IMG/VR virus record: IMGVR_UViG_3300010370_000163
Span: 1 to 29,846 of that record
Length of the DNA stretch: 29,846 nucleotides
Source of the DNA: a virus
Strand: one strand, 5' to 3'
Shown here: piece by piece, positions 5,375-13,086 of the stretch
How the letters are laid out: every line of letters begins with the position of its first letter
Numbering within the stretch: position 1 is the stretch's first letter
Notes under the pieces: generated by a model
Database searches by the model: none
What the model was told of the DNA's origin: nothing
The model's input: the letters and a program-made list of their open reading frames with translations, nothing else
Program-made: the position numbers and the translations under genes

Positions 5375-6381
5375 GTCAACCACACAACGTATTCAGCGGT
5401 GACGCGACCTTTGACCGGGTCGACGAAGTGGAGGCGTTGCGACGGGTAGCCGGTGGCGGCGACGAACTCTTTGGCGTAAGCCGAATCGGATTCAATCGAA
5501 CCCGTCACCCAGACGCGGCCACCGTTGGCGAGCGTCATGCAAATGTTCTGGTGGAAGTGTCCGAGGTAGGCGTCGCTGAAGTCTTCGATGACGCCTGATG
5601 CCCAAGCGTTGACTTTTCGCATGATGCCGAACGCTGGCACGTTGCCGCCAAACGATTTGATTTCGTCGCCATGCACGAGGAGCACTTTGTAGTTGCCGAT
5701 CTCGAATCGTTGATACCAGGAGTCTGAGTGCTGCCAGATGACGGGCAGGTCTTGGCATCGGTCTTGGGCGATGCGGTAGGCCATCCGGTCGGCGTTGTCA
5801 CCACCGTAGGTGCCGTCGCCATAACGGCCGAGGCGACCGTGGTTGCCCCATTCGCAGACGACACGCAACGGTTTAGCGAAGTTCGCTTGCAGAGTGCGAA
5901 CCATACGTTCGATCAGTCGAGCGGTCTCAAAGAGCTGCTCGAACAGGTGGGCTTCAATTTCCCAGACTTGACTGGGGAACACGTTGCCGCCACCTTCGAC
6001 CATGTCGCCACCGAGCATCAGCACGCATTCGTCGACTGGGTGGTCGGCACGTTGGATGTTGGTGAGGTTGATGACCTTTTCGGTGAACTCTTGCAGTCGC
6101 CGGTCGGCAACCTGAATGTTGTAGGAGGAGGTCTTTTTCCCTAACTGCCAGTCGGTCGTGTGAACTAACGCAACCTCATGCCCTTTGCGTCGCTTGTCCA
6201 CGGCAGGCCGCTTGACAGGTTGTCCTCGCCCAGATGCCCTAGCCGCCGCATAGGCGGCCTGATAGATCGCTTCGACGATGTCGTCGGTTCGTTTCTTGTT
6301 GCGGGCCGCTTCCTGCTGCGTCTTACGGAGGAGCCGTTGGAGTTCGTCAATCTCTGCTTGTTTCTCATAGGCGTCGCTCAC
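5371..6381 (-). CDS. calcineurin-like metallophosphoesterase (Mre11/SbcD-like)
   Basis: The 336-residue protein starts at GTG 6381, overlapping the previous TGA (GTGA). The first 60 residues are a charged coiled coil (QAEIDELQRLLRKTQ). The phosphoesterase core follows in canonical order: TTDWQLGK (residues 75..82), GGD (124..126), GNHGR (179..183), VHGDE (236..240) and GHFH (274..277). These residues bind two metals. The first motif is D-x-Q instead of the usual D-x-H, as in some phage phosphoesterases. The family cleaves phosphodiester bonds in DNA ends or nucleotides. No SbcC/Rad50 partner is present in the window. A DNA repair or processing role is likely. Confidence 0.85.
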   Translation of the reverse strand: MSDAYEKQAEIDELQRLLRKTQQEAARNKKRTDDIVEAIYQAAYAAARASGRGQPVKRPAVDKRRKGHEVALVHTTDWQLGKKTSSYNIQVADRRLQEFTEKVINLTNIQRADHPVDECVLMLGGDMVEGGGNVFPSQVWEIEAHLFEQLFETARLIERMVRTLQANFAKPLRVVCEWGNHGRLGRYGDGTYGGDNADRMAYRIAQDRCQDLPVIWQHSDSWYQRFEIGNYKVLLVHGDEIKSFGGNVPAFGIMRKVNAWASGVIEDFSDAYLGHFHQNICMTLANGGRVWVTGSIESDSAYAKEFVAATGYPSQRLHFVDPVKGRVTAEYVVWLT

Positions 6382-6611
6382 GATTCTTGCACCACCATTC
6401 GGATACGGCGTAAAGCCGAATAGGAGACCTTGAAGCCGCGTTGCTTGATGACACGATGAATCGTCGCGGTCGGGATACCTGGGTCTTTGCAGGCTTTCTG
6501 TAAATCTTTCCAACCGGTTTCGCCGAGGAAGTCTCGGAGTTTTTGGTCGACTGCGGTGGTTCTAGGAAGCTTTGCGCGTTCCTGATTTATGGCGTCTAGC
6601 AGCTCTCCCAT
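6378..6611 (-). CDS. small HTH-like protein
   Basis: The 77-residue protein starts at an ATG with AGGAGG eight bases upstream; the open frame continues further up but only as a shadow of the neighbour. The second half looks like a helix-turn-helix: GWKDLQKACKDPGIPTATI then HRVIKQRGFKVSYSALRRI, with basic residues on the likely recognition helix. It overlaps the preceding gene by 50 bases and the phosphoesterase by four. DNA binding is inferred from this pattern. It could regulate the lysis or replication genes or recruit the phosphoesterase. Confidence 0.6.
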   Translation of the reverse strand: MGELLDAINQERAKLPRTTAVDQKLRDFLGETGWKDLQKACKDPGIPTATIHRVIKQRGFKVSYSALRRIRMVVQES

Positions 6612-6819
6612 TATTGGTGCCTCCTGTGGCGTGCCAGTTGATGTGTGAATCCACCTTACCTTCAACTCTTTCAATGGTGTTGGATACTTGTTCAAGGGCT
6701 TCACGCACCCGGCCGTGGTCCTCGTGGTTCTCTTTGCGGAACTTGTTGATGATCGCCACCAGCACTCCGCCGACGGCGGTGATGAGGGCACCCAAGACTG
6801 CTGCGGTGCCTGTATCCAT
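6562..6819 (-). CDS. holin-like membrane protein with coiled coil
   Basis: The protein has 85 residues. One N-terminal transmembrane segment (GTAAVLGALITAVGGVLVAII, residues 4..24) is followed by a charged turn and a helix (RVREALEQVSNTIERVEGK) with heptad spacing, then a basic tail (RAARRHKSGTRK). This topology matches small phage holins or XhlA-like proteins. It follows the M15 endopeptidase gene directly (10-base gap), a normal place in a lysis cassette. A scaffold or adaptor role cannot be excluded. Confidence 0.7.
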   Translation of the reverse strand: MDTGTAAVLGALITAVGGVLVAIINKFRKENHEDHGRVREALEQVSNTIERVEGKVDSHINWHATGGTNNGRAARRHKSGTRKAS

Positions 6820-6829
6820 TCAATGAATC

Positions 6830-7381
6830 CTAGTTCGGGAACACTGGTGGTCGCCCAGTGACGTAGCGGATGTGCCAAGGTTCGACGCCAGGTATCTCCC
6901 AAGACCAGCCGACTTGTGGTGCCCATTCGGCGAGGAACTCCAAACCTGTGCGTCGTGCACGCGGCGGTTTCGCAGTGATCGACACAACCGTCCCCGTCTT
7001 GAGTATTAGTGCCGCGTCAACAGCCAATCCGAGACCGTGGTTCGATGTGCCTGGTGACGCGACCGGAGCACCAGTGTGCAGATACCAGATTTGACCGTTC
7101 CATCTGCGTGTCACTTGCACGTTGCGTTTCGCGTCAGGGAACGGTCGCATTCGTGACTCGAACAATGCGACCTGTTGTTTGTACGGTCGATAGTCGCCGA
7201 CTTGTGCCAACACCAGATTCTCTTCCGATGCTTTTTCACGCAGCCACGCCCACGACTCTGCCGCGAAATGGTGGAGACGGCCCGATGGTTCAATCGGTTT
7301 CAGTAGACGTTTGGGGACTTCGCCGTTGTCGATGCCTTTGAGGTCAGCGGGCAGCTTCACCGGTACGACGGGGAGCCGCAT
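6830..7381 (-). CDS. endolysin, M15 family LD/DD-carboxypeptidase-like
   Basis: The 183-residue protein carries the M15 (VanY/D-Ala-D-Ala carboxypeptidase-like) zinc motifs: SNHGLGLAVD (His 115, Asp 122) and EPWHIRY (His 170), with the upstream arginine in DYRPYKQQ. Enzymes of this family cut peptide links in the cell wall. There is no signal peptide, so export depends on a holin. Candidates for that role flank it on both sides. No separate wall-binding domain is seen. The length is normal for a single-domain endolysin. Confidence 0.88.
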   Translation of the reverse strand: MRLPVVPVKLPADLKGIDNGEVPKRLLKPIEPSGRLHHFAAESWAWLREKASEENLVLAQVGDYRPYKQQVALFESRMRPFPDAKRNVQVTRRWNGQIWYLHTGAPVASPGTSNHGLGLAVDAALILKTGTVVSITAKPPRARRTGLEFLAEWAPQVGWSWEIPGVEPWHIRYVTGRPPVFPN

Positions 7382-7387
7382 AGGTGT

Positions 7388-7579
7388 TCAGGAGCCGCGA
7401 CCGAATGCGGCGTCGTTCGGGTTCGCCCAACGCAGGATCGGTGGGATGGCGGCTGCGATGGCCGCTTTCAGGATGTCTTCAGGGTCGGTTGCTCCGGCGG
7501 CGACGACTGCTGCGACGGCTCCGATGACGCTGCGAAGGTAGGAGGCGAGAGCTGCTTTGTGTTGAGGTGTGAGTTTCAT
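7388..7579 (-). CDS. putative holin, 63 residues
   Basis: One hydrophobic stretch (YLRSVIGAVAAVVAAGA, residues 14..30) is followed by an acidic turn (TDPEDIL) and a second, weaker hydrophobic helix (KAAIAAAIPPILRWA). The N-terminus is basic and the tail is short. This fits a class II-like holin or a small anchor protein. It sits six bases upstream of the endolysin and three after the tail fibre gene, which is the usual holin place in actinophages. Which of the two candidates forms the lesion is not decided by sequence. Confidence 0.65.
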   Translation of the reverse strand: MKLTPQHKAALASYLRSVIGAVAAVVAAGATDPEDILKAAIAAAIPPILRWANPNDAAFGRGS

Positions 7580-7581
7580 GG

Positions 7582-8433
7582 CTAGTTGCGGTATCCGTAG
7601 ACCTTGATGGTTCCACCAGTGACGGTGCCAGTTGAGGTTGTCAAGGTGAATGCGGTGTATTGGGTGGTGTCTCCGAGGTAGCCGTTGCAGAATCCTGCGG
7701 CCGCTTCAGTAGCGATACTGCCTTGCGAGAGGAACACGGTGTGTTCAGCAAGGTTCGGAGCGAGGATGTCGACGACACCGTTGAGCGTCGTTGTGGTACC
7801 TGACGCGACAGGGATAGAGGTTGTGTTGCTGCCGTTCGTAGCGTTCGTGGTGCCGTCAGCAAACACGACATAGAACTGGCCCCAGTAGTAGCCGGTCGCC
7901 GTTGAACCGAGCGTCAAACGCAACAGAAGGTTCGTTGATGCTGCACCACCTGAGACGACAACGCGATAGTTGTCGTAGGTGCTGCTGAATGCGTTGGATA
8001 CGGTGACGCTGGATTGGGCTGAGCCGATGGTCGTCGAGGAGATGAGCACGAGTCCCGGTTCGGTCACGGTCTTGGCGGTTGGGAACCAGATCGCGGCTGA
8101 CGCCGACGTGAAGTAGAGAGTGCCACCTTGCCATTGTGAGACGGTGAGGACATCGGCACCGTTGACGGTGACACCCGCCCCGGCGGCGACGGTGAGTGTG
8201 CCGGTTGAGATGTTGTGAATGTTGAGGGTGTCGCCTGCAGTGAAGACGCTGTTGGGGACGGTGAAGGCGATGGCTGAACCGGAGTTGGCGACGACTCGTG
8301 TGCCTCGGTCTCCGACGACGAGTGTGTAGTCACCTGTTTTGACGGAGACGGTTTGGTTGAAATCGTTGCTTTGCAGGTCGTTCATCTGCGTATGGGTGAG
8401 CACCTGCCCGCTGGAGAATGTCTGCTTGGCCAT
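7582..8433 (-). CDS. tail fibre / receptor-contact protein
   Basis: The 283-residue protein has the N-terminal module often found in phage distal tail proteins (FSSGQVLTHTQMNDLQSNDF, residues 5..24). A beta-rich stretch of short Thr/Ser/Val strands follows (TVPNSVF, NIHNIST, TVAAGAGVTVNGAD) that resembles a beta-helix or stacked sandwich. The C-terminal part has a jelly-roll-like pattern rich in Gly and Thr (YYWGQFYVVF, YTAFTLTTSTGTV). It is the last structural gene before lysis genes. Roles in adsorption or trimer formation are inferred from this position and composition. Confidence 0.7.
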   Translation of the reverse strand: MAKQTFSSGQVLTHTQMNDLQSNDFNQTVSVKTGDYTLVVGDRGTRVVANSGSAIAFTVPNSVFTAGDTLNIHNISTGTLTVAAGAGVTVNGADVLTVSQWQGGTLYFTSASAAIWFPTAKTVTEPGLVLISSTTIGSAQSSVTVSNAFSSTYDNYRVVVSGGAASTNLLLRLTLGSTATGYYWGQFYVVFADGTTNATNGSNTTSIPVASGTTTTLNGVVDILAPNLAEHTVFLSQGSIATEAAAGFCNGYLGDTTQYTAFTLTTSTGTVTGGTIKVYGYRN

Positions 8434-8439
8434 GAGTGT

Positions 8440-9687
8440 TTATGCTAGCCCAACTGTCACGTCGTTGAGCGTCGACGTATTGAGAATGAACTGCGTCTTC
8501 AACGATGTTTGCGACAGACGCAGGGTGACGGTGTGGGTGTTCGGGGTGATGTTGTGGGCGATGGATTCGACTGCGACATCTTGGGCGACTTGCATCGGTG
8601 ATCCGGTGGTGTAGGTCTTGCGGACGTTGACGATTGAGCCGATGTCCAACGTGGACACTTGTTGTGCTTGAACGGCGGTGAGTCCGTTGAGGGTGAGTTG
8701 GAGTTCGTCGAATCGGAATTGTGGGTCTTCGTAGCGGCCCAAGAGTTGGTTGGCGAGGGCGGTGCCTGCGGCCATGTCGACGAGCGGCACGGCGTTCAAT
8801 GCCAAGGTTTGCACACCGAACTCGGCGATGCTCGCAGTGCCGACCGCAGTGGCGACGGACAATCCTTCGACTTCGACTTGGATGCGGTTGTAGAGGGTTT
8901 CGGCTCCGTAGCCGACGGACAGTCCTTGGTAGGGATAGTTGACGCCGTCGTCGGCGAACGTGATGACGGCTGTGCCGAAGATGTTGGCTGTCCTCGCCTG
9001 GAAGGTTGCTGTCCCGCCGCGACTGATGTAGAACCTGCCGTCCTCGGCGGTGACGACGGCGTCGATTGCCGACTTCACGTTGTCGTTGGCGTCGTAGGCG
9101 ACGGTGCCGAGGGTGGCGACACCGGTGGCGATGCTGCGGGTCGCAGTCGAATACGCGACCTCTGGCCGGTCAAGGATTGCTGAGATGCGGGCGGAGGTCA
9201 ACTGGCTGGATGGGTTGAAGGCGGTGAGGTTGGTGCGTGCGAGCTGTGCCAGGTCGTCGACGCAGGAGATGAATGCGAACGACTGGTTTGGCTGTTCGTA
9301 TTGGATGTCGACGTCGGAGATGCGGCCGATGAACAATGGTTCGTTGCCGGCGGTGCCACCGTAGATTTGGACGTATCGCATCGGTGCGATTCCGTAGCCG
9401 CCTTGGAAGTATGGTGACGCGGTGTTGGCTGGGTCGAAGGCGCGGGCTGCGGCACGGTCATCCAACACGATTGACGCCTGCCCCACCGACATGCTCGCCA
9501 ACGGGTCGGGTCGCCCACGACGAATGTTCACATTCGTCACCCATTCGGTCACATCAGCGAACTCGACGTTGCCGTTCAACACATCGCTGCCACCCAACGT
9601 CGAGGTGCCGAGGATGAACGCGGTGGTGGTGAGCCCGGTGTCAAGCATCACCTTGTAGGTCTGACCCCAGATCGCCTGTTCAGCCAT
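8440..9687 (-). CDS. minor tail (baseplate hub-like) protein
   Basis: The 415-residue protein follows the tape measure gene by three bases, where siphovirus baseplate or hub genes normally lie. The N-terminal 180 residues form a beta-rich domain (FADVTEWVTNVNIRRG, then YVQIYGG, PLFIGRISDVDIQYE). The C-terminal part has another strand-rich domain (IGSIVNVRKTYTTG, VESIAHNITPNTHTVTLRL). The segment TEWVTNVNIRRGRPD with QASIVLDDR is typical of actinophage minor tail proteins. It probably contacts the tape measure C-terminus and the fibre. No enzymatic motif is visible. Confidence 0.75.
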   Translation of the reverse strand: MAEQAIWGQTYKVMLDTGLTTTAFILGTSTLGGSDVLNGNVEFADVTEWVTNVNIRRGRPDPLASMSVGQASIVLDDRAAARAFDPANTASPYFQGGYGIAPMRYVQIYGGTAGNEPLFIGRISDVDIQYEQPNQSFAFISCVDDLAQLARTNLTAFNPSSQLTSARISAILDRPEVAYSTATRSIATGVATLGTVAYDANDNVKSAIDAVVTAEDGRFYISRGGTATFQARTANIFGTAVITFADDGVNYPYQGLSVGYGAETLYNRIQVEVEGLSVATAVGTASIAEFGVQTLALNAVPLVDMAAGTALANQLLGRYEDPQFRFDELQLTLNGLTAVQAQQVSTLDIGSIVNVRKTYTTGSPMQVAQDVAVESIAHNITPNTHTVTLRLSQTSLKTQFILNTSTLNDVTVGLA

Positions 9688-9690
9688 CGA

Positions 9691-11778
9691 CTACACCGAA
9701 ATGTAATTAGACAGAGGCCCGTTGTTCCGCGTGAACACTCGCAGATAGTCGGCAAACTCCTGGGCAACCTGATTCGGATTCACGATTGCCGAATCCACAG
9801 AGATGTTCACATTCATCTCGATAGGGTCCAACCCGAACGCATAAGGATTTGCAGGTGCAGCAGGAGCAGGAACTGACGGCAACCCCAACAATCCTTCAAC
9901 AGGATTCGCAGCAGCAATCTTCGGGAACAAACGACGCACCTCATCCAATGCCGACAACGCCGACGTGTACTCCGTCAACGCCTCAGCCTGATCCGCGATT
10001 GCCTCAGCCAAATCCTCGGCAGCTTCCTTACTGCGAATCTGTGCATCCGTCACCGCATCAACGAACGGCACCAACTCCTCGTCACCGTCGCGCAAACCTT
10101 CGGTGGCGATACGCAGATTGCGACGCGCCTCCTCCAAATCAAGAGTCGAGGAATACGCACTGTCTTGCGAATCTGCGACATTGAACTGGGCTTCAGCCAA
10201 GTCAATTTCCGCTTTGCGAATGTCATCCGCCGTCGAGCCAGAATCGGCGCGAACTTCAGCCAAACGTTTCTCCGCGTCACGAACACCGATGACCGCTTCC
10301 TCAACACCGAACTTCGCACGCGCAACCCCACGTTCCGCAGCACCAAGACGACGTTGAGCGGCCTCAATCTTCGCCGGGTCACCACCCATCTGCGCCTGAC
10401 GTAACTCTTCCTGCGCCTTCGCCAAAGCGATGTTCGCATCCTCCAACGAACCAGCAGCCTTCTCCGAACCTTTCTGACTGCGACCATACGCATCAGACGC
10501 CGACTTCGCATCCTTGGCGACTTTCGTGTATTCCTTCAACCGATCCTCAATCGACTTGATTTTCTTCTCCGCACGAGACACCTTCCCGCCAGCCGAAGTC
10601 GTTGCATCTCCCAAATCGTCCATCGACTGACTGGTGCCTTTGGCGGTTCGAGTCGTCTGAGCCAAACGACGCTCGACCACATCCATCGGACCTTCAGCGA
10701 TGATGGCAAGTTTCTTTGAGGCATAGTCAATTTCCGCACTGAAATCGGAGAACGCTTTGTTCATCCCATCTTGTGCATTTTTGACCATTCCTTGAATGGA
10801 GACAATCGGTTTTCCGAATGCAAGGAAAGCACGAACCAGGTCAATGGCCGCAAACAACGGCGTCAATGCGTTGATGACGCCGTTCAGGAAACCGAAGATT
10901 GCGTTGCCGATGCTTTGAATTTGCAAGAGGACTGTTTTGCCTGCCTCACCGAACGCAGCTACGAAATACGCCAATCCCGCTCGGACACCCGAAGATTGAA
11001 ATTGAGCGATTGCAAGTTGCACAGCAGGGATTAGGCGATCAGTGAGGAAACCAACTATTTGCGTAAGCGTCGGCAACAGCATCATTCCGAACTGTTCACG
11101 CAACTCATCCACCGCGATACCGAACGCACGGAAACGACCGGCCGCAGAGTTCGCTTTCACCGAAGCCTGACCCTCGAAAGTGTCACCCAACTGACTGACA
11201 ATCTTGTTGAAGTCTTTTGCTTTGACCGCGTTCTTGTCGAGCGGTATCCCAAGTCGAGTCAAAGCAGTCACCGATCCCTGACTCGCTTTAGCCAAGGCGA
11301 TAGTCACCGACTCAAGATCACGCCCGGTACCAGCAGACACATCCAAGGCGATTTGCAGCAACCGTTGAGACTTCGCAAAATCACCCGTTGCACGCACCAA
11401 CGTGCCGAATGCCGGACGCAACTGGTCATCGGCAACGGCCGCCGATTTGCTGAACTGGTCAATCAGCCGTTCCGTCTCAAGTCGCAACGCCTCCGATTCA
11501 CCGAACGTCGTCTTCAACGTCTGAGCCAACAATTCCTGCGACTCTGCATCCTCCATCGCCGCCTTCACCGACAACCCAGCGGCAGCCGTAATCGCCCCGA
11601 ACGCTGCAGTGCCGGCGATACTGATGGTCTTGAACGAGGGAATCAAGGCGGACAAAGCCCCACCCATACCGGACTTGCCGAACAAACCGCCAGCGGTCTT
11701 GCTGACCTTGTTGAACTCCTTGATGAGTTGCTGGGCGTCGCCCACCATCTTCACTGAGAACGTGCGTTCAACGGCCAT
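9691..11778 (-). CDS. tail tape measure protein
   Basis: The 695-residue protein has the expected layout. An N-terminal conserved opening (FSVKMVGDAQQLIKEFNKV) leads to hydrophobic helices (about residues 50..76 and 220..320). The typical central segment LGDTFEGQASVKANSAAGRF is near residue 195. A long charged coiled-coil region (about 385..600) rich in Glu/Lys/Ala follows. The C-terminal tail carries a Pro/Ala linker. At about 0.15 nm per residue the tail would be near 100 nm. This rule of thumb holds for related phages and has not been tested here. The gene starts 18 bases after the primase-like gene. Confidence 0.9.
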   Translation of the reverse strand: MAVERTFSVKMVGDAQQLIKEFNKVSKTAGGLFGKSGMGGALSALIPSFKTISIAGTAAFGAITAAAGLSVKAAMEDAESQELLAQTLKTTFGESEALRLETERLIDQFSKSAAVADDQLRPAFGTLVRATGDFAKSQRLLQIALDVSAGTGRDLESVTIALAKASQGSVTALTRLGIPLDKNAVKAKDFNKIVSQLGDTFEGQASVKANSAAGRFRAFGIAVDELREQFGMMLLPTLTQIVGFLTDRLIPAVQLAIAQFQSSGVRAGLAYFVAAFGEAGKTVLLQIQSIGNAIFGFLNGVINALTPLFAAIDLVRAFLAFGKPIVSIQGMVKNAQDGMNKAFSDFSAEIDYASKKLAIIAEGPMDVVERRLAQTTRTAKGTSQSMDDLGDATTSAGGKVSRAEKKIKSIEDRLKEYTKVAKDAKSASDAYGRSQKGSEKAAGSLEDANIALAKAQEELRQAQMGGDPAKIEAAQRRLGAAERGVARAKFGVEEAVIGVRDAEKRLAEVRADSGSTADDIRKAEIDLAEAQFNVADSQDSAYSSTLDLEEARRNLRIATEGLRDGDEELVPFVDAVTDAQIRSKEAAEDLAEAIADQAEALTEYTSALSALDEVRRLFPKIAAANPVEGLLGLPSVPAPAAPANPYAFGLDPIEMNVNISVDSAIVNPNQVAQEFADYLRVFTRNNGPLSNYISV

Positions 11779-11796
11779 GAACGCCGATTCTACTCT

Positions 11797-12516
11797 CTAA
11801 ACAGCAACCGTCTTTCTGAGATCACGCAACTCCTCCAACAGCTTCACAGCGATTTGCTGTTGCGTCAACCCGACAAAACGCGACAAGTCCTGCGGCTCAC
11901 GCCACCACGCCTCATCCTGCCAATACTGCTTCGATGTGTTGCGAACCTCACGAGGATTGCGGAAGCGTTGACGGTTCGTGACTGGACGTGGCACGAACAA
12001 TTCGCCAAGTTGCGGGTCGATGAACTGGCCGTAGCCGATCTTGATGTCGGGCGTCGTAAGCGGCTTGTGTTGAGGACGGTAGAAGATGCGGGCAGGGTCC
12101 TTGGTTTGCGGGTCGCCGACGACGTTGATTCGTTCATGCAGGTTCGTCCACACTTCCGACCAGCGTTCACCTGGCACCGGATAGGCGAGCGGCAACACGA
12201 GATGCCAGTGCTGGTCTTGCTCGGTGTGTGACCAGGTCGTGTACGCCAGGTACTCAAGCCCGTCGAGCTTGGCGTGGTCAAATGCTTCGCCGTCCATGTC
12301 AACCACGAGGCAGGTGACGTATTGGACGTTGCGGTTCCCTCTAGTTGTGCCAGGGTAATAGATGACCGGGGACCAAAGTTCGCGTTGCGTCTTGTCCGAG
12401 TTCGCTTCACTGAGTTGAAGCAGAGCCGAAAGACCGTTCCACGAGATGGCGAAGTTCTTGGGTTGGTTGCATTTGACGTCGTGGAACTTCACGGCGTGAA
12501 TCTGTTGGCAGGGCAT
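11797..12516 (-). CDS. primase/replication-initiator-like protein inserted in the tail operon
   Basis: The 239-residue protein shows the signature of archaeo-eukaryotic-type primase or Rep-like domains. CLVVDMDG (Asp 73, Asp 75) would be the metal-binding h-D-h-D motif. The stretch YTTWSHTEQDQHWHLVLPL (from 92) carries the His and the conserved basic/aromatic pattern. GDPQTKDPARIFYRP (from 114) matches the D-P-A-R-x-x-Y-x-P motif of these proteins. No helicase domain is attached. The start ATG follows AAGGAG by six bases. The gene is placed between tail chaperone/gp10 and tape measure genes, far from other replication genes. I infer the family from motif order, so confidence in the enzyme activity is moderate. 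Confidence 0.6.
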   Translation of the reverse strand: MPCQQIHAVKFHDVKCNQPKNFAISWNGLSALLQLSEANSDKTQRELWSPVIYYPGTTRGNRNVQYVTCLVVDMDGEAFDHAKLDGLEYLAYTTWSHTEQDQHWHLVLPLAYPVPGERWSEVWTNLHERINVVGDPQTKDPARIFYRPQHKPLTTPDIKIGYGQFIDPQLGELFVPRPVTNRQRFRNPREVRNTSKQYWQDEAWWREPQDLSRFVGLTQQQIAVKLLEELRDLRKTVAV

Positions 12517-12546
12517 GGCGGGCTCCTTGTTGGTTCTACCTTAGCG

Positions 12547-13086
12547 TCAGACGGCTCCGATGCCAAGCTTCTTCAAGACCCGCTCAATAGCGTTGAAATA
12601 CTCGGTGATGATGAAGTCCCTGTTCTCCCGAACCGTAGGCCAGAAGAAGTACCCGGAACGGAATCTGTGCCGCAAGAACTGTTGGGTCGTCTTGCGTCGA
12701 CGGCCACCGAACTCGGCACCGAAGAACACGTCACCCTTAGTCACCTTGATTTTCCGTTTGCGGTTCGAGCGACTCCTAGACACATACCCACGTTTGTGAT
12801 CCAGTTTGATTACCGGCACACGGTCATGCCTGGCACGCAACCCGTCAACGACCGCTTGCGCCTGACTACGACTACCGGGTTTCCTGCCGTGTGGAGGCTG
12901 GGCAGCAGCAGCCACCTTGGCTTTCTCCACGATACGGTCGGCGACATCCTTGGCCGCGTTCCTCATCTCAAGATTGAATTGCGGTGAAGCTTGCGACGCT
13001 TCACGCAGAAACTTCATCAACCCATCCGCGACGAACGCGACGTCGCCACCACGACCTACTGCTTTGCCTGACTCAGCCATTGCCAC
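12547..13086 (-). CDS. HK97 gp10-like head-tail/tail component
   Basis: The 179-residue basic protein matches the gp10-like family. A helical N-terminal half (MRNAAKDVADRIVEKAKV, residues 41..58) is followed by a basic loop (SRSRSNRKRKIKV). The characteristic end block follows: FFGAEFGG, then FLRHRFRSGYFFWPTVREN. The family sits at the head-tail interface or completes the tail tube. GTG 13086 and ATG 13080 are both possible starts. The gene overlaps the end of the frameshift product of the chaperone by 8 to 14 bases. In most siphoviruses this gene lies before the tail tube gene, so its place here is shuffled. Confidence 0.7.
   Translation of the reverse strand: MAMAESGKAVGRGGDVAFVADGLMKFLREASQASPQFNLEMRNAAKDVADRIVEKAKVAAAAQPPHGRKPGSRSQAQAVVDGLRARHDRVPVIKLDHKRGYVSRSRSNRKRKIKVTKGDVFFGAEFGGRRRKTTQQFLRHRFRSGYFFWPTVRENRDFIITEYFNAIERVLKKLGIGAV

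Noticed and set aside
6382-6513. Extension of the phosphoesterase to 6513
   Set aside because: It would overlap the HTH-like gene completely. GTG 6381 forms the usual GTGA coupling.
6612-6926. Extension of the HTH-like frame to 6926
   Set aside because: The extra residues are Trp/Ser/Arg-rich shadow of the holin-like and M15 genes. ATG 6611 has AGGAGG.
10050-10511. Alternative minus-strand frame of 153 codons inside the tape measure gene
   Set aside because: Arg/Val-rich shadow with no ribosome site. The tape measure frame is continuous.
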